From JBKEAJ01 sp047972135 (GTDB lineage: Bacteria; Bacteroidota; Bacteroidia; Bacteroidales; Prolixibacteraceae), in assembly GCA_047972135.1 (NCBI GenBank), contig JBKEAJ010000080.1, positions 1 through 50,596 of the forward strand: DNA of 50,596 bases, given 5' to 3'. Of the stretch, positions 44,793 to 50,596 are shown one piece after another; the first letter of the stretch is position 1, and each line of letters begins with the position of its first letter. The notes beneath the pieces are model-generated. The model saw only the letters and a list, made by a program, of their open reading frames with translations. It ran no database searches and had not been told where the DNA came from. A program made the position numbers and the translations under genes.

Positions 44793-45575
44793 TCAGGAAT
44801 ATCCGTATCCTTTTATAATTCCTCGTTTTGACTCTCTCACGAATAAGAGAATATCATCTCTTTCGATGGTAGCCGACATTTCTGATTCGATAAAATCGCA
44901 GGCTTGAGTAGTGTTCATGCCTCTTTGGAAAATGTATCGGTATATATCTTGTATCTCACGGATTTTGTCTGTAGTAAACTGACGGCGTCTTAGTCCGATG
45001 GAGTTTACGCCTACATATGAAAGGGGTAGTCTTGCAGCTTTAATAAAAGGGGGGACATCTTTTCCAACCAACGAGCCTCCAGAAATAAATGCATGCGCAC
45101 CAATTTGGACAAATTGATGAATAGCAGTCATGCCACTTACAATAGCCCAGTCGTCAACAATAACCTCGCCCGCCATCTGACAGGAGTTGCCTATTATTAC
45201 TTGGTCTCCGATATAGCAATCGTGAGCAACGTGTGCATATGCCATAATCAGGCAGTTGCTGCCCACATGGGTTTTTCCTTTTGATGCCGTACCTCTATTG
45301 ACGGTCACGCACTCTCTGATTGTAGTGTTATCTCCGATTATAGCAGTAGTGTATTCGCCTTTAAACTTCAAATCTTGGGGTACAGCACCAATTACTGCAC
45401 CGGGAAAGATTTTACAGTTCTTACCGATTCTTGTTCCGGGAAGTATCGTTACGTTTGAACCTATTTGTGTTCCTTCGCCTATAACAACATCCTTATTTAT
45501 GGTTACGAAAGGTTCGATAACCACATTGTCAGCAACTTTGGCTTCAGGGTGAACATACGAAAATGGTTGATTCAT
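44793..45575 (-). CDS. lpxA: UDP-N-acetylglucosamine acyltransferase
   Basis: LpxA catalyses the first step of lipid A synthesis, adding a 3-hydroxyacyl chain to UDP-GlcNAc. It is a left-handed beta-helix of hexapeptide repeats at the N-terminus (VIEPFVTINKDVVIGEGTQI onward). The region with AHVAHDCYIGDQVIIGNSCQ contains the catalytic His, and the C-terminal helical domain is complete. The length of 260 aa is normal. It follows the lpxC-fabZ fusion by 2 bases in the lpxD-lpxC/fabZ-lpxA operon. Confidence 0.95.
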   Translation of the reverse strand: MNQPFSYVHPEAKVADNVVIEPFVTINKDVVIGEGTQIGSNVTILPGTRIGKNCKIFPGAVIGAVPQDLKFKGEYTTAIIGDNTTIRECVTVNRGTASKGKTHVGSNCLIMAYAHVAHDCYIGDQVIIGNSCQMAGEVIVDDWAIVSGMTAIHQFVQIGAHAFISGGSLVGKDVPPFIKAARLPLSYVGVNSIGLRRRQFTTDKIREIQDIYRYIFQRGMNTTQACDFIESEMSATIERDDILLFVRESKRGIIKGYGYS

Positions 45576-45577
45576 AT

Positions 45578-46963
45578 TTACTTATTTTGTGTTTTTATTA
45601 TTTGAGCCATAAACTCTCCTTCTGCAACCAAGGTGTCTCCGACAAAACACTGCCCCTTCATATACGCCATTCCTCTAGTCATAGGGCTGGTCAGAATAAG
45701 TTTCATCACTACGGTATCGCCAGGCACTACTTTTTTTCTAAATTTTATATTATCAATTTTGGCAAAGTAGGTTGAAAATTCACCTTCACCCATGCCTCCA
45801 ATCATCAGTACACCTCCGGTCTGTGCCATTGCTTCTACCAGCAACACTCCGGGCATAATTGGTTCTTCGGGGAAATGACCTTGAAAGAAATTTTCGTTTG
45901 AAGTAACATTTTTCACCCCCACAATCGAAGTTTCGCTTTTATATACGATTTTGTCAACAAGCAGGAAAGGGTAGCGGTGTGGAAGTAATTTTTTAATTTG
46001 GTTGACATCCATCAATGGTTCGGCATTCAGGTCGATATCGGGGGCTGCATTTCTTTTTCTGCGTATTTCTTTTTTCAGAAGTTTTGCAAATTCGGTATTG
46101 GGTTGATGTCCGGGCTTGGTTGCAATAATTCGTCCTTTTATTCTTTTCCCGCATAGAGCGAGGTCGCCAAGCATATCTAGCAGTTTATGACGAGCGCATT
46201 CGTTAGGGTATTTCAGTTCCACGTTGTTCAATATACCGTCGGCTTTCACCTCCACTTTGTCGTGATTAAAAATTGCAGCAAGTCTGTCAAACTCTTCTTG
46301 CGTATGTTCTTTATCAACGATTACGATAGCATTGTCGAGCTGTCCTCCTTTTATCAAATCGTTGTTAAGGAGCATTTCCAGTTCGCTAAGGAACACAAAA
46401 GTACGGCATTCAGAAATTCTTTCTTTAAATTGCGACATTGAGTCTAAGGCAGCAAACTGATTTTTCAGAACCGCATTGTAAGTCACATGCACGTCAAGGC
46501 TATATTCTCTATCGGGAAGTGCAATTATCTGAGTACCGCGAGCTGCATCTTCATATACTATTTTCTCTTTTATTACTAGGTATTCTCTTTCGGCAGTTTG
46601 CTCGTCAATTCCTGCTTTTTCGATAGCTTCTACAAAATATTTTGCACTACCGTCCAGAATTGGCACTTCTTCTCCGTCCAGTTCTATCAGGGCATTGTCG
46701 ATATCCATTCCCACCAAGGCAGCAAGGATATGTTCGATGGTAGAAATTGAGAAACCGTCTTTTTCCAATATTGTTCCCCGTTCGGTCTGTACAACAAGGT
46801 TCGCATCGGCATCAATAGTTATAGGTTCTTTTGCGTCTACACGTACAAATTTAAAACCATGGTCAACAGATGCAGGTTTAACTGTCATTGTAACATCTTG
46901 TCCTGTATGCAATCCCTTTCCCTTCAACGAGAAAGAGTTAGAAAGTGTTTTTTGATATTCCAT
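45578..46963 (-). CDS. lpxC-fabZ: Bifunctional LpxC deacetylase - FabZ dehydratase
   Basis: This single 461-aa protein joins two enzymes. Residues 1-310 are LpxC, the zinc-dependent deacetylase that commits lipid A synthesis: zinc ligands His78 (IEHIL), His259 and Asp263 (HKLLD), with Lys260 next to the second. Residues about 325-461 are FabZ, the 3-hydroxyacyl-ACP dehydratase: LPHRYPFLLVDKI, then GHFPEEPIMPG with His363 and Glu377. The fusion is normal in Bacteroidota and links lipid A and fatty-acid synthesis. It is second in the lpx operon. Confidence 0.96.
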   Translation of the reverse strand: MEYQKTLSNSFSLKGKGLHTGQDVTMTVKPASVDHGFKFVRVDAKEPITIDADANLVVQTERGTILEKDGFSISTIEHILAALVGMDIDNALIELDGEEVPILDGSAKYFVEAIEKAGIDEQTAEREYLVIKEKIVYEDAARGTQIIALPDREYSLDVHVTYNAVLKNQFAALDSMSQFKERISECRTFVFLSELEMLLNNDLIKGGQLDNAIVIVDKEHTQEEFDRLAAIFNHDKVEVKADGILNNVELKYPNECARHKLLDMLGDLALCGKRIKGRIIATKPGHQPNTEFAKLLKKEIRRKRNAAPDIDLNAEPLMDVNQIKKLLPHRYPFLLVDKIVYKSETSIVGVKNVTSNENFFQGHFPEEPIMPGVLLVEAMAQTGGVLMIGGMGEGEFSTYFAKIDNIKFRKKVVPGDTVVMKLILTSPMTRGMAYMKGQCFVGDTLVAEGEFMAQIIKTQNK

Positions 46964-46974
46964 TACTCCTTCTT

Positions 46975-47997
46975 TTATTTATTTTGTCTTTTTAGTTCGT
47001 TTACATCCTTGAGAAGTTTATCCAGATTACGCTGAATAACAAAGATTTTCCGTGCTTTTGATGCCTCCATAGCAGGCGAGCCGAAGTATGCTTTTCCACC
47101 CTCTAAGTTGTTTGTTATGCCCGATTGGGCAGCCAACATTGTGTTGTCGCCAATAGAGATATGTCCTGCAACTCCCACTTGCCCTCCAACCATACACTGT
47201 TTACCGATTTTGGTACTTCCTGCAAATCCCACTTGTGCTGCCATAACCGTATTTTCGCCAACTTCACAGTTGTGTGCTATCTGTATAAGATTGTCGAGTT
47301 TAGCTCCTTTTCGTATTATTGTAGAGCCGAAAGTGGCACAGTCGATAGTTGTGTTAGCACCTATTTCTACATAATCTTCGATAATAACGTTGCCGATTTG
47401 AGGGATTTTCTTATATTCTCCCGATATGTTGTTCGGAGCAAATCCAAAACCGTCAGAGCCTATTACTGCGCCTGCCTGTATGGTTACGTTGTTTCCGATG
47501 TGGGCATTTGAATATATTTTTACACCGGGATATATGTAGCAATTTTTCCCGATAGTTACGTTTCTTCCGATAAAGACTTGTGGATAAATCTTTGTTCCGC
47601 CGTCAATTGTCGTATTCTTGTCGATGTATGCAAATGCACCAACATATACATCGTCGTCTAATTTAGCATCTTTGCTGATATAGCTTGGTTGTTCTATGCC
47701 GCTTCGCGGGGTTTGGCTATCCACCACCATTTGCAGTAGAGCAGCAACAGCCTGATAGGCATCATCAACTTTTACGAGTGTAGTTTTGACATTCTGCTCC
47801 AACTCAAAATCCTTATTTATTAGGACTATACTAGCCTCTGTGTTATATAGATGTTGGGAATACTTCGGATTAGACAGAAACGCTAAAGTCCCCTTCTTTC
47901 CCTCTTCAATTTTAGATATATTGTCCACCTTTACGTCGGCGTTTCCGACAACTTCACCTTGAAGAAAATCCGCTATCTGTTGAGCTGTAAACTCCAT
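46975..47997 (-). CDS. lpxD: UDP-3-O-acylglucosamine N-acyltransferase
   Basis: LpxD adds the N-linked acyl chain in lipid A synthesis. The N-terminal region binds UDP-sugar (FLSNPKYSQHLYNTEASIVLI). A long hexapeptide beta-helix follows (YIYPGVKIYSNAHIGNNVTI and similar). The catalytic region ends LIQIAHNCEVGENTV, where the His is the base. At 340 aa it is full length. It is the first gene of the operon; its promoter lies partly in the 3' end of the HD-domain gene upstream. Confidence 0.95.
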   Translation of the reverse strand: MEFTAQQIADFLQGEVVGNADVKVDNISKIEEGKKGTLAFLSNPKYSQHLYNTEASIVLINKDFELEQNVKTTLVKVDDAYQAVAALLQMVVDSQTPRSGIEQPSYISKDAKLDDDVYVGAFAYIDKNTTIDGGTKIYPQVFIGRNVTIGKNCYIYPGVKIYSNAHIGNNVTIQAGAVIGSDGFGFAPNNISGEYKKIPQIGNVIIEDYVEIGANTTIDCATFGSTIIRKGAKLDNLIQIAHNCEVGENTVMAAQVGFAGSTKIGKQCMVGGQVGVAGHISIGDNTMLAAQSGITNNLEGGKAYFGSPAMEASKARKIFVIQRNLDKLLKDVNELKRQNK

Positions 47998-48022
47998 GTC
48001 AAAATATATTTATAAATTCCTG

Positions 48023-48052
48023 CAAATATACAATCAATTTTCTATTTGTCAA
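48023..48052 (-). promoter_or_regulatory. Promoter of the lpxD-lpxC/fabZ-lpxA operon
   Basis: On the minus strand TTG (48050-48052) and TATATTTG (48023-48030) are separated by exactly 19 bases. The -33 element lies in the last codons of the HD-domain gene. The leader to the lpxD ATG (47997) is about 20 bases. Confidence 0.65.
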
Positions 48053-49265
48053 TCTTAGGATAGCATATAAAATATTTTTCGACCATTGTGTGCAATCCCG
48101 AGATACTAATATCCGACAATTCCTCAATACTCCTAATACCGTCCTTCTTGCTAAGAATACTGATATTATCGTGTCCTTTATGGTATGCCATATTTGAAAT
48201 GCTACTACTTACAACAAGATAATCGGCAACATAGTTGCACTCTGAGAATGTATTGTTAACCCTCTCTCTTACAGTCTGTATATATGACTTATCTATATTC
48301 TCGTTGGCAATTTCAATTTTGAATAATACCCTATTGTGTAAACCCTCAGACAGGGTTGATAAAATCACATCCTCATCGTCCGACCAATATTTTAGACATA
48401 ATTGAATATCACAATCGTCGATATTGAGAAAATATTCGAGAAGTTTTTGGTCTGATATAATTTTATCGAGGGTGATATCATCTTTGAGAAATACTGCAAA
48501 GGAGGGAGTTGTAAAAACCGCCTTCCCATTTCTTAATAACTCCCTCGCTCTCTGCAAGGCTTTAATCAGCATCATCTCGGCAGACAGTACGGTTTTGTGC
48601 AGATAAACCTGCCAATACATCAGTCGTCTAGCTATCAGGAACTTTTCAACGGAATATATACCTTTCTCCTCCACCACGAGCATGTCATTTCTAACATCGA
48701 GCATCTTAATAATACGGTCTGCTCCTACAACCCCCTCGCTCACACCGGTATAGAATGTATCTCTAGTAAGATAATCCAACCTGTCCATGTCTAGCTGACT
48801 AGATACTAGCTGATGCAGAAACTTCTTGTGATATTCATTTTCAAAAATACTTATCGCTGTTGTCAGCTGACCATCAAACTCTATATTCAGATTTTTCATT
48901 ACTTCTAATGACAGAGTTTCATGCGACACTCCAAAAGCAATACTGTTTTCGAGGACATGAGAAAACGGACCATGCCCAATGTCGTGCAGAAGGATAGCAA
49001 TAAGTGTCCCCTGAGCCTCTTCGTCTGTAATTTCAACACCTTTTTGTCTTAATGTGTCAAGAGCCAAGCGTGTAAGATGAAAAGCTCCCAAGGCATGGTC
49101 AAAACGAGTGTGCGATGCACCGGGGAAAACGATATTTGTAAGTCCCAACTGCTTTATTCTCCTCAATCGTTGGAAATGTCTGTGTTCTATCAGTTTGAAA
49201 AAGATTGGGTCGTCAATATTAATAAAACCGTGAACGGGGTCATTTATAATCTTTCTTTTCGTCAT
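48042..49265 (-). CDS. HD-domain phosphohydrolase (SAMHD1/dGTPase-like)
   Basis: I chose the ATG at 49265 (MTKRKIINDPVHGF), the family's normal start; the frame to 49313 adds only unrelated residues. The 407-aa protein has the HD-superfamily metal motifs HTRFDHALGAFHL and LLHDIGHGPFSHVLE, and LDYLTRDTFYTG further on, matching the SAMHD1-like dNTP triphosphohydrolase family. It probably hydrolyses a nucleotide, but the exact substrate is not shown. It is 8 bases from the upstream gamma-carbonic-anhydrase-like gene and 44 bases before lpxD. Confidence 0.9.
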   Translation of the reverse strand: MTKRKIINDPVHGFINIDDPIFFKLIEHRHFQRLRRIKQLGLTNIVFPGASHTRFDHALGAFHLTRLALDTLRQKGVEITDEEAQGTLIAILLHDIGHGPFSHVLENSIAFGVSHETLSLEVMKNLNIEFDGQLTTAISIFENEYHKKFLHQLVSSQLDMDRLDYLTRDTFYTGVSEGVVGADRIIKMLDVRNDMLVVEEKGIYSVEKFLIARRLMYWQVYLHKTVLSAEMMLIKALQRARELLRNGKAVFTTPSFAVFLKDDITLDKIISDQKLLEYFLNIDDCDIQLCLKYWSDDEDVILSTLSEGLHNRVLFKIEIANENIDKSYIQTVRERVNNTFSECNYVADYLVVSSSISNMAYHKGHDNISILSKKDGIRSIEELSDISISGLHTMVEKYFICYPKIDK

Positions 49266-49272
49266 AAAACGA

Positions 49273-49785
49273 CTATTTATGCCAATCTGAATACATTTTG
49301 TAGGAATTTGCAATTCTCAAAATCTCACCTTCCAATAACTCTGGACTAATATCTTTAATCTTCCTCGCAGGCGAACCTGCATATACCGAGCCTGACTCCA
49401 CCACCGTACCTTTAGTCACTATCGCACCAGCGGCAATAATGGAATTGGACTCCACCACAGCATCATCAAGTACAACTGCATTCATTCCCACCAACACATT
49501 ATCTTTTATAGTGCAGCCATGCACAATCGCACCATGAGCTATCGACACGTTATTCCCTATATTCGTTGGCGATTTCTTGTAGGTAGCATGAATAACTGCA
49601 TTATCCTGCACATTCACCTGATTTCCCATTTTAATATAATGTACATCGCCTCTGATAACAGCTCCATACCATATGCTGCATCTGTCGCCCATCACCACAT
49701 CACCCACAATAGTTGCATTCTCGGCAAGAAAACAATCATCGCCAAACATCGGTTCTTTATCGTTTATTTTCCTAATAAGTGCCAT
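49273..49785 (-). CDS. Gamma-carbonic anhydrase-like hexapeptide protein
   Basis: This is a 170-aa left-handed beta-helix protein. The start IRKINDKEPMFGDDCFLAEN is typical, as are WYGAVIRGDV and the His positions in NAVIHAT and IAHGAIVHGC, which hold zinc in the gamma-carbonic anhydrase family. It may be a hydratase or an acyltransferase-like scaffold; relatives YrdA and PaaY have varied activity. A TACCTTTG box is 20-27 bases upstream. It is followed by the HD-domain gene by 8 bases, so the two are probably co-transcribed. Confidence 0.9.
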   Translation of the reverse strand: MALIRKINDKEPMFGDDCFLAENATIVGDVVMGDRCSIWYGAVIRGDVHYIKMGNQVNVQDNAVIHATYKKSPTNIGNNVSIAHGAIVHGCTIKDNVLVGMNAVVLDDAVVESNSIIAAGAIVTKGTVVESGSVYAGSPARKIKDISPELLEGEILRIANSYKMYSDWHK

Positions 49786-49804
49786 AATATTATTGTTAAT
49801 AATG

Positions 49805-49812
49805 CAAAGGTA
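49805..49812 (-). promoter_or_regulatory. Putative -7 box of the gamma-carbonic anhydrase-HD pair
   Basis: TACCTTTG on the minus strand ends 20 bases before the ATG at 49785. No clear TTG occurs at the standard -33 spacing. Confidence 0.4.
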
Positions 49813-49841
49813 GCGAAATAAATACTAGATGACATTTAATG

Positions 49842-49872
49842 TTGCAAAGCCTTGAATTATTATTTATTTTTG
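49842..49872 (+). promoter_or_regulatory. Promoter of the right-edge sulfatase gene
   Basis: TTG (49842-49844), 20 bases, then TATTTTTG (49865-49872). It ends 29 bases before the ATG at 49902. Confidence 0.5.
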
Positions 49873-49901
49873 TACACTAATCAATATAAATTGAAGACGT
49901 A

Positions 49902-50596
49902 ATGAAGACTATTAGAATTATACTATTAAAAGGTGTCATACTGTGCACTTTATTGTCGTGTAGCAAAAGTAGTCGCACCACAAATGACAAGACACAGCGT
50001 CCAAACATATTGTTTATCATGTCTGACGACCATGCCTATCAGGCTATCAGTGCCTACTCCGACAAGCTGACACAAACGCCTAACATAGACAGGATTGCAA
50101 ACGAGGGTATGCTGTTCACCAATGCCTGTGTTACAAACTCCATCTGCGCTCCCTCAAGAGCTGTGATTCTGACGGGGAAGCATAGCCACATGAACGGCAA
50201 GATAGATAACAACTTTCCTTTTGACACTAGTAATGTAACTTTCCCTCAGATAATGCACGACAATGGTTATCAGACAGCGATGTTTGGCAAGCTTCATTTT
50301 GGCAATAATCCTAAAGGCTTCGACGAGTTTAAGATACTTCCGGGACAAGGGCGATATTATAATCCTGATTTCATAACCAAAAAAGAGGGTAAAAAGAGGT
50401 ATCCCGGCTATGTTACGGATATTATAACAGACATGACCCTTGATTGGTTGAAGACCGAAAGAGACGACAGCAAACCATTTATGCTGATGTACTTACACAA
50501 AGCCCCTCATAGGGAGTGGCTTCCTGCTCCCCGCCATCATAAGGAGTTCGTAAAGAAGACATTTCCCGAACCCTCAACTCTCTATGATGACTACAA
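49902..50596 (+). CDS. Sulfatase, probable lipoprotein, 3'-truncated by window edge
   Basis: The frame is open from ATG 49902 to the end of the window (about 231 codons). The N-terminus is a lipoprotein signal ending TLLSC. The alkaline-phosphatase-fold start RPNILFIMSDDHAYQ has the metal-binding Asp pair, and NSICAPSRAVILTGKHSH holds the C-A-P-S-R motif whose Cys becomes formylglycine. MFGKLHFG corresponds to the next conserved segment, and YLHKAPHREWL follows. The C-terminal half is outside the window. It differs clearly from the sulfatase at 614-1993, so it is a separate family member, not a duplicate. Confidence 0.9.
   Translation, partial: MKTIRIILLKGVILCTLLSCSKSSRTTNDKTQRPNILFIMSDDHAYQAISAYSDKLTQTPNIDRIANEGMLFTNACVTNSICAPSRAVILTGKHSHMNGKIDNNFPFDTSNVTFPQIMHDNGYQTAMFGKLHFGNNPKGFDEFKILPGQGRYYNPDFITKKEGKKRYPGYVTDIITDMTLDWLKTERDDSKPFMLMYLHKAPHREWLPAPRHHKEFVKKTFPEPSTLYDDY

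Overview
The window looks like a chromosomal segment from a member of the Bacteroidota, most likely order Bacteroidales. The evidence is moderate-to-low GC, promoter boxes of the TAnnTTTG type (several with TTG 18-21 bases upstream), a fused LpxC-FabZ protein, a lipoprotein with a Cys-Ser-Asp-Asp-Asp-Asp export signal, DUF4105 and DUF5020 proteins, an SLC12-like cotransporter, and the gene order coaX / outer-membrane protein / TPR protein / lptC / CNNM transporter. I cannot name the genus from the sequence. I found no tRNA, rRNA, CRISPR array, transposase or phage structural gene.

Layout. 1-5.7 kb: the end of a Gly-rich protein cut by the left edge, an SDR-rhomboid-sulfatase operon (minus), a GT2 glycosyltransferase (plus), a strong shared hairpin, and the rpsF-rpsR-rplI operon (minus). 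5.8-13 kb: a CPBP membrane protease, then the envelope operon coaX-OMP-TPR-lptC-CNNM (minus), with ispE divergent from it. 13.3-19.8 kb: a very long tandem-TPR exported protein, a CDF zinc-type exporter, about 1.2 kb of AT-rich DNA with repeated ACANNTGT palindromes, and an XRE-family regulator. 19.9-33.2 kb: an aminotransferase and prephenate dehydratase pair, then a block bounded by two inverted mosaic repeats (22.29-22.83 and 32.47-33.16 kb). That block holds a DUF4105 protein, RNase R, two exported OB-fold proteins, an NCS2 purine permease with a DUF5020 Tsx-like protein, TsaB and a U32 protein. 33.2-42.9 kb: an SLC12-like cotransporter, a C40 peptidase, and a four-gene plus-strand operon (PgpH-type HD phosphodiesterase, small outer-membrane protein, VWA-like membrane protein, DUF6340-like TPR protein). 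43.1-50.6 kb: gltX, the lipid A operon lpxD-lpxC/fabZ-lpxA, an HD phosphohydrolase, a gamma-carbonic-anhydrase-like protein, and a second sulfatase cut by the right edge.

How it fits together. Most genes are core functions: translation (S6, S18, L9, GltX, TsaB, U32, RNase R), lipid A synthesis and export (LpxD, LpxC/FabZ, LpxA, LptC), CoA and isoprenoid precursors (CoaX, IspE), phenylalanine synthesis, and transport. The least explained parts are the tandem OB-fold pair, the PgpH-led operon, the 16-repeat TPR protein, the palindrome-rich DNA before the XRE regulator, and the mosaic inverted repeats. I saw no clear new defence or mobile system; these are the best candidates for undescribed biology.
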